Assembly (NCBI RefSeq): GCF_027532185.1
Contig: NZ_JAPZSV010000009.1
Span: 62,001-126,000, forward strand
Direction of reading: 5' to 3'
DNA from: Hylemonella sp.
GTDB taxonomy: Bacteria > Pseudomonadota > Gammaproteobacteria > Burkholderiales > Burkholderiaceae_C
Length of the DNA stretch: 64,000 nt
Within the stretch, counting starts at the first letter, position 1; each line of letters starts with the position of its first letter. The notes under the pieces were generated by a model, which saw nothing but the letters and a program-made list of their open reading frames with translations, did not search any database and was not told the DNA's origin. Shown here piece after piece: positions 10,068 to 18,782 of this stretch. Made by a program: the position numbers and the translations under genes.

Positions 10068-10790
10068 ATGAACTGGGACTGGCAGGTCTTTCTCAACGAC
10101 GACGGCAGTGGCCGCACCTATCTGGAATGGATGATCGACGCCTGGGGCTGGACGCTCGCGGTGGCGGGCTGTTCCTGGGTGGTGGCCATCCTCATGGGGG
10201 CGCTCATGGGCACGCTGCGCACCTTGCCGGGCAGTCCCTGGCTGGTGCGCCTGGCCACGGTCTGGGTCGAGCTGTTCCGCAACATCCCGTTGCTGGTGCA
10301 GATCTTCCTCTGGTACTTCGTGGTGCCCAAGATCTTCCCGGTCTTCCAGCAGGTGCCGGGCTTCGTGCTCGTGGTCTTCGGCCTGGGCTTCTTCACCTCG
10401 GCGCGTATCGCCGAGCAGGTGCGCGCGGGCATCCAGGCCCTGCCCAAAGGCCAGCGTTACGCGGCCCTGGCCATGGGATTCACCCAGGCGCAGGCCTACC
10501 GTTATGTGATCCTGCCCATGGCCTTTCGCATCATCCTGCCGCCGTTGACGAGCGAGTCCATGAACCTGCTCAAGAACTCGGCGGCCGCCTTTGCCGTGTC
10601 CATCGCCGAGCTCACCATGTTCGCCATGCAGGCGCAGGAGGAAACCTCGCGCGGCATTGAGGTCTACCTCGCCGTGACCGGCCTGTACATGCTGTCGGCG
10701 TTCGCGGTCAACCGCATCTTCGCTGTCGTTGAGAAGAAGGTCCGGGTGCCCGGCTTCATCGTGGCGGGCGGCACCGGGGGAGGGCATTGA
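10068..10790 (+). CDS. gltJ: Glutamate/aspartate ABC transporter permease
   Basis: A 240-residue inner-membrane permease of the His/Glu/Gln/Arg/opine family. It has several hydrophobic helices, and the EAA loop that contacts the ATPase is the segment AGIQALPKGQRYAALAMGFTQAQAYRYVILP. The motif WVELFRNIPLLVQIFLWYF is characteristic of GltJ. The frame opens earlier (10026), but the ATG before NWDWQVF matches homologues and follows GGAGACACAAGGC. One nucleotide separates its stop from the gltK start. Confidence 0.93.
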   Translation: MNWDWQVFLNDDGSGRTYLEWMIDAWGWTLAVAGCSWVVAILMGALMGTLRTLPGSPWLVRLATVWVELFRNIPLLVQIFLWYFVVPKIFPVFQQVPGFVLVVFGLGFFTSARIAEQVRAGIQALPKGQRYAALAMGFTQAQAYRYVILPMAFRIILPPLTSESMNLLKNSAAAFAVSIAELTMFAMQAQEETSRGIEVYLAVTGLYMLSAFAVNRIFAVVEKKVRVPGFIVAGGTGGGH

Positions 10791-10791
10791 G

Positions 10792-11460
10792 ATGCTGAAC
10801 CTCGACCTGACCTTTCTCAGCTGGGACATCATCAGCAAGTTCGTGCTCGGTGGCCTGTGGTTCAGCATCAAGCTCACGCTGATCGCCACGGCCGGCGGCA
10901 TCTTCTTCGGTACCCTGCTGGCGCTCATGCGCCTGTCGGGGCGCAAATGGCTGGATGTGCCCGCCGCCATCTACGTCAACGGCATGCGCTCCATCCCGCT
11001 GGTGATGGTGATCCTCTGGTTCTTCCTGCTGATCCCCTTCATGATCGGCAAGCCCATCGGCGCCGAGGTCTCGGCCATCATCACCTTCATCGCCTTCGAG
11101 GCAGCCTATTTCAGCGAGATCATGCGTGCGGGTATCCAGTCCATCCCGCGCGGCCAGGTCTTTGCAGGCCAGGCCCTGGGCATGAGCTACGCCCAGAACA
11201 TGCGTCTCGTGGTGCTGCCCCAGGCCTTCCGCAACATGCTGCCGGTGCTGCTCACGCAGACCATCATCCTGTTCCAGGACACCTCGCTGGTCTACGCCAT
11301 CGGTGCCTATGACCTGCTCAAGGGGTTCACCAATGCCGGCAAGATCTACGGCCGGCCGGAGGAGGCCTATCTGCTGGCCGCCGTCGTGTATTTCGTGATC
11401 TGTTTTGCGCTGTCCTGGAGCGTCAAGCGCCTGCAGGCCAAGATCGCCATCGTGCGCTGA
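10792..11460 (+). CDS. gltK: Glutamate/aspartate ABC transporter permease
   Basis: The second permease, 222 residues, pairs with GltJ. It shows the family segment [20 protein letters not shown], an EAA loop ([23 protein letters not shown]) and the closing [16 protein letters not shown]. Several membrane helices. The start ATG follows a GGGGGAGGG ribosome site that lies inside the end of gltJ. Operon order gltI-gltJ-gltK-gltL is the same as in Escherichia coli. Confidence 0.93.
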   Translation: MLNLDLTFLSWDIISKFVLGGLWFSIKLTLIATAGGIFFGTLLALMRLSGRKWLDVPAAIYVNGMRSIPLVMVILWFFLLIPFMIGKPIGAEVSAIITFIAFEAAYFSEIMRAGIQSIPRGQVFAGQALGMSYAQNMRLVVLPQAFRNMLPVLLTQTIILFQDTSLVYAIGAYDLLKGFTNAGKIYGRPEEAYLLAAVVYFVICFALSWSVKRLQAKIAIVR

Positions 11461-11474
11461 GTTCGGAGAAGACC

Positions 11475-12212
<738 letters not shown>

Positions 12213-12223
12213 GCCTCCCGGCC

Positions 12224-12229
12224 TACAAT
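12224..12229 (+). promoter_or_regulatory. TACAAT -10 of the rnk leader transcript
   Basis: TACAAT matches the consensus at five of six positions and ends 7 nt before the ATG at 12237. It sets the start of a leader RNA of about 206 nt before rnk. Confidence 0.5.
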
Positions 12230-12236
12230 CTCGCCC

Positions 12237-12338
12237 ATGCTTCGTTCCGCCCGCATGTCCTTCTGGCGCGCCTGCCCTGTGCAGGCGCCGCATGCGCGTG
12301 CCTGGACGCCCTGCCTGCTGCCGCAGGCAGAGTCCTGA
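12237..12338 (+). CDS. Possible leaderless leader peptide upstream of rnk
   Basis: A 33-codon open frame starting MLRSARMSFW at the predicted transcript 5' end and ending 104 nt before rnk. It contains both hairpins described below. No similarity is recognised. It may be a leader peptide coupled to hairpin folding, or simply open GC-rich sequence. Confidence 0.25.
   Translation: MLRSARMSFWRACPVQAPHARAWTPCLLPQAES
12268..12330 (+). promoter_or_regulatory. rnk: Two tandem hairpins in the rnk 5' leader
   Basis: Hairpin 1 is GCGCCTGC (12268-12275) paired with GCAGGCGC (12281-12288), loop CCTGT. Hairpin 2 is CTGCCTGC (12311-12318) paired with GCAGGCAG (12323-12330), loop TGCC. The cores CCTGC and GCAGG are shared, so arms of one hairpin could pair with arms of the other and form mutually exclusive folds. 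No T-run follows either. Confidence 0.4.
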
Positions 12339-12442
12339 GCCCGGCGATCCTCTTCCGAATCTTTTCGCGCCGACACTGGATCCCCGGGCCTGCCTCAGGC
12401 GCAGCTGGCCCGGCGAGTCCGGGCTGTTTCCGGAGCGTTTCC

Positions 12443-12844
12443 ATGTTCTCTTCCGATACCGTCCGCCTGATGAGCGAGCTGGACCATGCCCGCATCCTGC
12501 GCCTGTTGCCGCAGCGGGGCGTGCCCGAGTCCTTGAGCGATCTGCTGCAAGGCGCCGAGCTGCTGGCCCCGCGTGATGTGCCCGCGCAGGTGGTCACCAT
12601 GCACAGCCACCTGCTGGTTGAAGACCCGGCCAGCGGCGCCCGCCAGGAGCTGACCCTGAGCTACCCCCTCGATGCCGATCCGGCCCAGGGCCGCGTCTCC
12701 GTGCTGTCACCGGCCGGCACCAGCCTGCTGGGCCTGGAGGAAGGCGAAACGGCCACATGGCTCACGCCCGACGGCCGCCGGCACGCGCGGCGCCTGCTGC
12801 GCATCCTGTACCAGCCCGAGGCCAGCGGCGACTACCTGCGCTAG
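12443..12844 (+). CDS. rnk: Regulator of nucleoside diphosphate kinase, GreA/GreB-like
   Basis: A 133-residue protein. It has a short N-terminal helix pair and a C-terminal FKBP-like GreA/GreB domain (ELTLSYPLDADPAQGRVSVLSPAGTSLLGLEEGE), the architecture of Rnk, which binds RNA polymerase through the secondary channel but lacks the long coiled coil of GreA. GGAGCGTTTCC precedes the ATG at 12443. Its 5' leader carries two strong hairpins, suggesting post-transcriptional control. The family assignment is good; the physiological role in this lineage is not known. Confidence 0.8.
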   Translation: MFSSDTVRLMSELDHARILRLLPQRGVPESLSDLLQGAELLAPRDVPAQVVTMHSHLLVEDPASGARQELTLSYPLDADPAQGRVSVLSPAGTSLLGLEEGETATWLTPDGRRHARRLLRILYQPEASGDYLR

Positions 12845-12848
12845 CCGC

Positions 12849-12900
12849 GGCGGGTGAGGGTGCGACAATCACGCCATGGACACGCTGACCCTCACCCGCC
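12849..12900 (+). promoter_or_regulatory. pyrC: 13-bp perfect inverted repeat bracketing the pyrC start
   Basis: GGCGGGTGAGGGT (12849-12861) is the exact reverse complement of 12888-12900, which encodes codons 5 to 9 of pyrC. Between the arms lie the -10-like GACAAT and the ATG. In a transcript starting upstream, the start codon would sit in a 26-nt loop. In a transcript starting at the ATG, the left arm would be absent. Confidence 0.5.
12864..12869 (+). promoter_or_regulatory. pyrC: GACAAT -10 implying leaderless pyrC transcript
   Basis: The hexamer ends 6 nt before the ATG at 12876. No ribosome-binding site is visible. This spacing recurs before six other starts in the window. Confidence 0.4.
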
Positions 12901-13904
12901 CCGACGACTGGCATCTGCACGTGCGCGATGGCGCCGCCCTGGCCGCCGTGGTGCCGCACACGGCGCGCCAGTTCGGCCGCGCCATCATCATGCCCAACCT
13001 CAAGCCGCCGGTGACCACGGCCGCCGAGGCTGCGCACTACCGCGCGCGCATCCGCGCCGCCGTGCCTGCCGGCGTGGACTTCGAGCCGCTGATGACGCTC
13101 TACCTGACCGACAAGCTGCCGCCCGAGGAGATCGAGCGCGCCAAGGCCACCGGCGTGGTCGCCTGCAAGCTCTACCCGGCCGGCGCCACCACCAACAGCG
13201 ATGCCGGCGTGACCGACATCCGCAAGACCTACAAGACGCTCGAGGCCATGCAGCGCGAAGGCCTGCTGCTGCTGGTGCACGGTGAGGTCACCAGCCCGGA
13301 GATCGACCTCTTCGATCGCGAGGCCGTCTTCATCGAGAAGCAGCTCCAGCCACTGCGTCGCGATTTTCCCGAGCTCAAGATCGTCTTCGAGCACATCACG
13401 ACGAAAGAAGCCGCGCAGTATGTGATGGAGAGCGACCAGTACACGGGCGCCACCATCACTGCCCACCACCTGCTCTACAACCGCAACGCCGTCTTCACGG
13501 GGGGCATCCGCCCGCACTACTACTGCCTGCCCGTGCTCAAGCGCGAGACGCACCGCCAGGCCCTGGTGGCTGCAGCCACCAGCGGCAGCCCCAAGTTCTT
13601 CCTCGGTACCGACAGCGCGCCGCATCCAGCGCACCTCAAGGAGCACGCCACGGGCTGCGCGGGCTGCTACACGGCGCACGCGGCCATCGAGATGTACGCC
13701 GAGGCCTTCGATGCCGTGGGCAAGCTGGACCAACTCGAGGGCTTCGCCAGCTTCCACGGTGCCGACTTCTATGGCCTGCCGCGCAACCGCGGCACCATCA
13801 CCCTGCGACGTGAATCCTGGACGCCGCCCGAGAGCTTCGCCTTCGGCGAGGCCGAGCTCAAGCCGCTGCGCTCGGGCGAGGCCCTGCCGTGGCGCATGGT
13901 CTAG
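12876..13904 (+). CDS. pyrC: Dihydroorotase, class II
   Basis: A 342-residue amidohydrolase, close to the E. coli length. The zinc-binding HxH is in WHLHVRDG (residues 10-17). The carboxylated lysine is expected in [13 protein letters not shown], with zinc histidines in LLLVHGEV and [13 protein letters not shown]. The C-terminal aspartate is in LGTDSAPH. It converts carbamoyl-aspartate to dihydroorotate in pyrimidine synthesis. Regulation may involve the inverted repeat around the start. The next gene overlaps its 3' end by 16 nt. Confidence 0.94.
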   Translation: MDTLTLTRPDDWHLHVRDGAALAAVVPHTARQFGRAIIMPNLKPPVTTAAEAAHYRARIRAAVPAGVDFEPLMTLYLTDKLPPEEIERAKATGVVACKLYPAGATTNSDAGVTDIRKTYKTLEAMQREGLLLLVHGEVTSPEIDLFDREAVFIEKQLQPLRRDFPELKIVFEHITTKEAAQYVMESDQYTGATITAHHLLYNRNAVFTGGIRPHYYCLPVLKRETHRQALVAAATSGSPKFFLGTDSAPHPAHLKEHATGCAGCYTAHAAIEMYAEAFDAVGKLDQLEGFASFHGADFYGLPRNRGTITLRRESWTPPESFAFGEAELKPLRSGEALPWRMV

Positions 13905-14638
13905 CGCAGATCCGTTGGGCTGCGCCCTGGCTCGGACCCTACCGCGAGGTGGGCGAGCCTCTGGCGCAGGCCGTGCTCGCCGGGCGCAGCAATGCCGAAG
14001 TGCTTGACGCGGCGGGCGGCCCGCGGCGCTTCGTGCCCCAGGAGATGCTGCCCGAAGGCGTGCCCTACGAACGCTACATCTTCGAGACCTCTCGGGTGCC
14101 CACGCGCGAGGGCCTGCATGATTTCTTCAACGGCCTGGTCTGGATGCAGTTTCCGCAGACCAAGCGCCGGCTCAACCAGTTGCAGGCGCAGGCCATCGCG
14201 GCCGACGGCATCCGTGCCGTGCGCGGACCGCTGCGCGATGCGGCCACGCTGTTCGACGAAAACGCCGCCCTCTTGCAGGCGCCCGAGGTGTTTTGGGAGG
14301 CCTTGAACGCGAGGGACTGGCAGCGTCTGTTCATTGACCTGCGTCCGCAATGGGCCCAGGCGCAGCTGACCTTGTTCGGCCATGCGCTGCTTGAGAAGTT
14401 GGTTCAGCCGCGCAAGGACATCACGGCCCATGTCTACCGGGCGCCGCCGGGGCTGGCTGCCCGGGACCTCGATGCCTGGCTGGCGCAGGATCTGGATGCC
14501 GGGCATCTGGCGCGCAAGCCGTTCCAGCCGCTGCCCGTGCTGGGTGTGCCGGGCTGGTGGCCGGCCAACGAAGCGGTGGATTTCTATGCCGACCCGCAGG
14601 TGTTTCGTCCCCGGCGCGAGCGTTCACTCGCGCCATGA
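13889..14638 (+). CDS. DUF3025 domain-containing protein
   Basis: A 249-residue cytoplasmic protein covering the whole DUF3025 domain, including the conserved [23 protein letters not shown] block (about residues 75-97) and the DENAALL and [25 protein letters not shown] segments. The family is found mainly in Beta- and Gammaproteobacteria and has no known function. It starts inside the end of pyrC (16-nt overlap), so it is co-transcribed and probably translationally coupled. No signal peptide or membrane helix. Confidence 0.75.
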   Translation: MAHGLAQIRWAAPWLGPYREVGEPLAQAVLAGRSNAEVLDAAGGPRRFVPQEMLPEGVPYERYIFETSRVPTREGLHDFFNGLVWMQFPQTKRRLNQLQAQAIAADGIRAVRGPLRDAATLFDENAALLQAPEVFWEALNARDWQRLFIDLRPQWAQAQLTLFGHALLEKLVQPRKDITAHVYRAPPGLAARDLDAWLAQDLDAGHLARKPFQPLPVLGVPGWWPANEAVDFYADPQVFRPRRERSLAP

Positions 14639-14681
14639 GGGGCAATTCGCTACACCCGGCAGTGGGAATGCCGGGCGGCGC

Positions 14682-14709
14682 TTGATTTCGGTCTTTTCGC
14701 CCTTACCAT
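14682..14709 (+). promoter_or_regulatory. htpX: Candidate promoter of htpX
   Basis: TTGATT (14682-14687) and TACCAT (14704-14709) are spaced by 16 nt. A heat-shock sigma factor site is conceivable because the -35 reads CTTGAT, but the -10 is not a clean match. A 7-bp hairpin (14655-14675) lies just upstream and may end the DUF3025 transcript. Confidence 0.3.
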
Positions 14710-14754
14710 TCGCGCCATCGGTCCCGCTGTATGGGACTGTTCCTGAAGGAAACC

Positions 14755-15630
14755 ATGAAACGCATCATCCTGTTCGTCCTGACCAACCTTGCTGTGGTGG
14801 TCGTGCTGGGCATCGTGGCCAGCCTGCTGGGCGTCAACCGCTTTCTTACGGCCAACGGTCTGAACCTGGGCATGTTGCTCGGTTTCGCGCTCATCATGGG
14901 TTTTGGTGGTGCCATCATCTCGCTGCTGATCAGCAAGCCCGTGGCCAAGTGGAGCGCGGGCGTACAGATCATCGAGCAGCCGCAGACGCCCGACGAGGCG
15001 TGGATCGTCAACACCGTTCGCAAGTTCGCCGACCAGGCTGGAATCGGCATGCCTGAGGTCGGCATCTTCGAAGGCGACCCCAACGCCTTCGCCACGGGCG
15101 CGTTCAAGAACTCGGCCCTGGTCGCCGTGTCCACCGGCCTGCTGCGCAACATGACGCGCGAAGAGGTCGAGGCCGTGATCGGCCACGAGGTGGCCCACAT
15201 CGCCAACGGCGACATGGTCACCATGACGCTGATCCAGGGCGTGATGAACACCTTCGTGGTCTTCATCAGCCGTGTGGTCGGCTACGCCGTGGACAGCTTC
15301 CTGCGCAAGGGTGATTCCGAGAACTCGGGCCCGGGCATCGGCTACTTCGTCACCACCATCGTGATGGACATCGTGCTGGGTTTCCTGGCCGCCATCATCG
15401 TGGCCTGGTTCTCGCGGCAGCGTGAATTCCGCGCCGATGCCGGTGCCGCCCAGCTCATGGGCCGTCGCCAGCCCATGATCAACGCCCTGTCGCGCCTGGG
15501 CGGTCTGCACACGGCCGAACTACCCAAGAGCATGGCCGCCATGGGCATTGCCGGTGGCATCGGCCAGCTGTTCTCGACGCACCCGCCGATCGAGGAACGC
15601 ATCGCCGCGCTGCAGAACATGCAAGGCTGA
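14755..15630 (+). CDS. htpX: Membrane zinc protease HtpX
   Basis: A 291-residue M48B metalloprotease. Two N-terminal membrane helices (about residues 4-26 and 36-60), the zinc motif HEVAH at 144-148, two further hydrophobic segments (about 158-175 and 195-217), and the third zinc ligand in [14 protein letters not shown]. HtpX degrades misfolded inner-membrane proteins with FtsH. The ATG at 14755 follows CTGAAGGAAACC; an in-frame ATG eight codons earlier is less likely. A strong terminator follows. Confidence 0.93.
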   Translation: MKRIILFVLTNLAVVVVLGIVASLLGVNRFLTANGLNLGMLLGFALIMGFGGAIISLLISKPVAKWSAGVQIIEQPQTPDEAWIVNTVRKFADQAGIGMPEVGIFEGDPNAFATGAFKNSALVAVSTGLLRNMTREEVEAVIGHEVAHIANGDMVTMTLIQGVMNTFVVFISRVVGYAVDSFLRKGDSENSGPGIGYFVTTIVMDIVLGFLAAIIVAWFSRQREFRADAGAAQLMGRRQPMINALSRLGGLHTAELPKSMAAMGIAGGIGQLFSTHPPIEERIAALQNMQG

Positions 15631-15646
15631 GCAAGATTCCTTGCCG

Positions 15647-15684
15647 AGGCCCCGCGGGCAAACCCTGCCCCGGGGCCTTTTCTT
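15647..15684 (+). terminator. Rho-independent terminator after htpX
   Basis: AGGCCCCG (15647-15654) pairs with CGGGGCCT (15671-15678), followed by TTTCTTT. Confidence 0.85.
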
Positions 15685-15757
15685 TGGGCTTGCGCCGCAC
15701 AGAGTGGGCGCCCAAAATGGGTGCAAGCGCCGGGTTCACGGCGTATCCGCATCCTCC

Positions 15758-18469
15758 ATGACCGCCGTGCCTGCGCCCCTCCGTGCGAAGTCCGCCACCC
15801 GCGGTTTCCTTCCACGCCTGTGGCTGGCGGTCGGCCTGCTCAATCTGGTGCTGGCCGGCTTCGTCTACTGGTCCCTGCAGCAGAGCCGGCAGCGCTTCGA
15901 GGAGCGGGCCGCCGTGATGGTGGACAACCTCTCGCACCTCATGGAGCAGGACATCGCCGCGTCCGTGCGCGTGATCGACCTGGCCCTGCTGGCGGTGGGC
16001 GACGAGGTCTTGCGCACCGATGGCCGCACGCGCATCGAAGCCCTGATCGAGGACAACTTGCGACGGCTGCCTGAGCTTGACGGGCTGCGGGTGGTCGATG
16101 CGCGCGGTGACCTGATCCATGGCACAGGCGTTACACCGCGTACCCGGGTGAACATTGCGGACCGCGACTATTTCATCCGCCTGCGCAATGAAGCGGGGGC
16201 CGGCCTGGTTGTCAGCGAACCTGTCAAAGGACGCCTCAGTGGCAAATGGGTCATCAACCTGGCGCGCGGCCTGCGCGCGCCCGATGGTCGCTTTCTGGGC
16301 CTGGTGCAGGGCTCGCTGCCGCTGCATCACATCATTGCGCGCCTCGTTCCGTTGCAGTTCGGCACCAGCGGTTCGTTCACGGTCTTTGATGCGAATTTCC
16401 GTCTGGTCGTGCGCCATCCCTCGCCGGACGGGGTGGCCGAGGCCGTGGGCATGCCCTTCGGGTCACCCGAGCTGCGTCAGCGTGTGAGCAGCGGGCAGCG
16501 CAGCGGGGTCTACCGGGCGGTCTCCATCGTCGACCAGGTGCAGCGCATTTCCTCGTTTCGCCGCATCACCGGTACGGACCTCTATCTGGTGATCGGCTTC
16601 GCCGAAGAGGACTATCTGGCCGGCTGGCGCGAGGAGGTGCGCAAGGCGGTGGGCATGGCCCTGATGTTCCTGCTCACCAGCCTGGCGGTGGCCTGGTTGA
16701 TCCGGCGTTCCTGGCAACACCAGGCCGTTGCGACGCTGGCGCTGGAACAGGCCTACCGTACGCTGGAGGCTGAAAAGCAGCTCAACCAGACCATCATCCG
16801 CTCCTCGCCCTTCGCCATCTACACGCGCGACCGCGAAGGTATCGTCACGGCCTGGAATCCCGCCGCCGAGAAGCTATTCGGCTGGCGCGCCGATCAGGTC
16901 CTGGGGCGTCCGCTGCTCAGCGTGCCGGTGGGACGGCAGCGCGAGACCGTGGAATTGCGCGAACGTGTGCTGCGCGGCGAGAGCATCCTCGATCTGGAAG
17001 TGCAGCGGCAGAAGGCCGACGGAACGCTGTTCGACCTGAGCACCACGCTGGCGCCGCTGCGTGACGCCAGCGGCGAGATCAACGGCTACCTGGCCATCGC
17101 GGCCGACATCACGGCGCGCAAGACGGCCGAGCGCCAGGTGGAGTTCCTGGCCTACCGCGACGTGCTCACCGGCCTGCCCAACCGCCTGCTGCTGCAAGAC
17201 CGCTACAGCCAGGCCGCGGCCCATGCCGAGCGCATGCAGCGGCGCCTGGCCCTGCTGTTCCTGGACCTGGACAACTTCAAGACCATCAACGATTCGCTGG
17301 GCCATGCCGTGGGCGATGCCCTGCTCAAGGAGATCGCGGCGCGCTTGCGCGAATGCGTGCGCGAGACCGACACCATCAGCCGCCAGGGCGGCGACGAGTT
17401 CCTCATCGTGCTGTCCGACCTCAGCGGCACCGAGGCCATCGTGCCCGTGCTGGTGAAGATCCGCGAGCGGCTGCAGGCGCCTTTCCTCATCGACGGCCAC
17501 GAGCTCGCGACCTCGGCCTCGATCGGCGTGGCGCTGTACCCGGACGACGGGCGTGATTTCGAGGTCCTGCACCAGAAGGCCGACACCGCCATGTACCGGG
17601 CCAAGGATGCCGGGCGCAACCACTACCGCTTCTTCGACGAGCAGATGAATGTGGAGGCAGTCGAGCATCTGCGGATCAAGAACGGCCTGCGGCGCGCCCT
17701 GGAGCGCGGCGAGTTCGAGCTGCACTACCAGCCGCAGATCGCGCTGGACAGCGGCCGCGTCGTCGGCGTCGAGGCCCTGCTACGCTGGCGTCACCCCGAA
17801 GACGGGCTGATCCCGCCGGCGCGCTTCATCCCGGTGGCCGAGGACGGCGGTCTCATCGTCCCGATCGGCGAGTGGGTGCTGCAGGAGGCCTGTCGCCAGG
17901 CCATGGCGTGGCGTACGCAGGGCCTGCCGCCGCTGGTGATGGCGGTCAACCTGTCGGCTGTGCAGTTCCGCCGCGGCGAGCTGCAGCCCGCGATCGCCCG
18001 CATCCTGCAAGGTACCGGCTTCGAGCCGCGCCTGCTGGACCTGGAGCTGACCGAGTCCATCATGATCCACGACGCCGAGGCCGTGCTGGCCAGCGTGCGC
18101 CAGCTCAAGCAGCTGGGCGTCAAGCTCTCGATCGACGACTTCGGCACCGGCTATTCCAGCCTGTCCTACCTCAAGCGTTTCGACGTTGACAAGCTCAAGA
18201 TCGACCAGGGTTTCGTGCGCGACCTCGCCCGCAACCCGGACGATGCGGCCATCGTACGCGCCATCATCCAGATGGCGGCCAGCCTGGGCCTGCAGACCAT
18301 CGCCGAAGGTGTGGAGGATGCCGAGGCCCTGGCGCTGCTGCGGGAATTTGGCTGCCACGAGGCGCAGGGTTATTTCTTTGCACGGCCCATGGAGGCGCAG
18401 GCTTTGGCAGACTATGTGCTGCAGACAGTGCAGACACCACCGAACTTCGAGAACACGGGGGCCTTATGA
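15758..18469 (+). CDS. Cache-PAS-GGDEF-EAL signalling protein
   Basis: A 903-residue membrane protein. One helix at about 20-40, a periplasmic double-Cache-like sensor (about 41-290), a second helix (about 296-315), a PAS domain (about 340-460), a GGDEF domain with intact GGDEF at 544-548 and inhibitory RETD at 535-538, and an EAL domain beginning near 660 with EALLRW and later DDFGTGYSSLSYL. Both the cyclase and the phosphodiesterase sites look complete, so it could make and break cyclic-di-GMP in response to an extracellular ligand. The frame is open upstream, but the ATG at 15758 lies after the htpX terminator. Confidence 0.9.
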   Translation: MTAVPAPLRAKSATRGFLPRLWLAVGLLNLVLAGFVYWSLQQSRQRFEERAAVMVDNLSHLMEQDIAASVRVIDLALLAVGDEVLRTDGRTRIEALIEDNLRRLPELDGLRVVDARGDLIHGTGVTPRTRVNIADRDYFIRLRNEAGAGLVVSEPVKGRLSGKWVINLARGLRAPDGRFLGLVQGSLPLHHIIARLVPLQFGTSGSFTVFDANFRLVVRHPSPDGVAEAVGMPFGSPELRQRVSSGQRSGVYRAVSIVDQVQRISSFRRITGTDLYLVIGFAEEDYLAGWREEVRKAVGMALMFLLTSLAVAWLIRRSWQHQAVATLALEQAYRTLEAEKQLNQTIIRSSPFAIYTRDREGIVTAWNPAAEKLFGWRADQVLGRPLLSVPVGRQRETVELRERVLRGESILDLEVQRQKADGTLFDLSTTLAPLRDASGEINGYLAIAADITARKTAERQVEFLAYRDVLTGLPNRLLLQDRYSQAAAHAERMQRRLALLFLDLDNFKTINDSLGHAVGDALLKEIAARLRECVRETDTISRQGGDEFLIVLSDLSGTEAIVPVLVKIRERLQAPFLIDGHELATSASIGVALYPDDGRDFEVLHQKADTAMYRAKDAGRNHYRFFDEQMNVEAVEHLRIKNGLRRALERGEFELHYQPQIALDSGRVVGVEALLRWRHPEDGLIPPARFIPVAEDGGLIVPIGEWVLQEACRQAMAWRTQGLPPLVMAVNLSAVQFRRGELQPAIARILQGTGFEPRLLDLELTESIMIHDAEAVLASVRQLKQLGVKLSIDDFGTGYSSLSYLKRFDVDKLKIDQGFVRDLARNPDDAAIVRAIIQMAASLGLQTIAEGVEDAEALALLREFGCHEAQGYFFARPMEAQALADYVLQTVQTPPNFENTGAL

Positions 18470-18762
18470 AGCGATGCCGCAGCTTGCTGCTGACCACTCT
18501 GTGCGCCGTTCTCTGCGGCGCGGCCTGGGCACAGTCGCCCCAGACCTGCGAGCAGGCCTGGGAAGACTACAACCAGTTCAAGAAGGACAACAAGATGGAG
18601 CCCGAGCGCTACGCCTACACGGTGTACGGCGCCAACGTCCGGGCCCTGTGCGGGGCCCATGTGCTGCCGGTGCCGCCAGGCGTCGATACGCCGCCGCGCA
18701 TCATCCGCAGGCCCCCGCCACCTCCGCCCAAACCGCCGCAGGCCCCCCCGGCGCCCAAGTAG
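18466..18762 (+). CDS. Small secreted proline-rich protein, unknown function
   Basis: A 98-residue protein. MKRCRSLLLTTLCAVLCGAAWAQ is a clear signal peptide with cleavage after AWA-Q. The mature part has two cysteines (in QTCEQAW and RALCGAH) that could form a disulfide, then a proline-rich tail with a run of six prolines. I do not recognise a family. It overlaps the stop of the GGDEF-EAL gene as ATGA, so it is translationally coupled and may act with that protein's periplasmic sensor; this is inference only. Confidence 0.65.
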   Translation: MKRCRSLLLTTLCAVLCGAAWAQSPQTCEQAWEDYNQFKKDNKMEPERYAYTVYGANVRALCGAHVLPVPPGVDTPPRIIRRPPPPPPKPPQAPPAPK

Positions 18763-18782
18763 GCGAGCAGGCGAGGCCGCGG

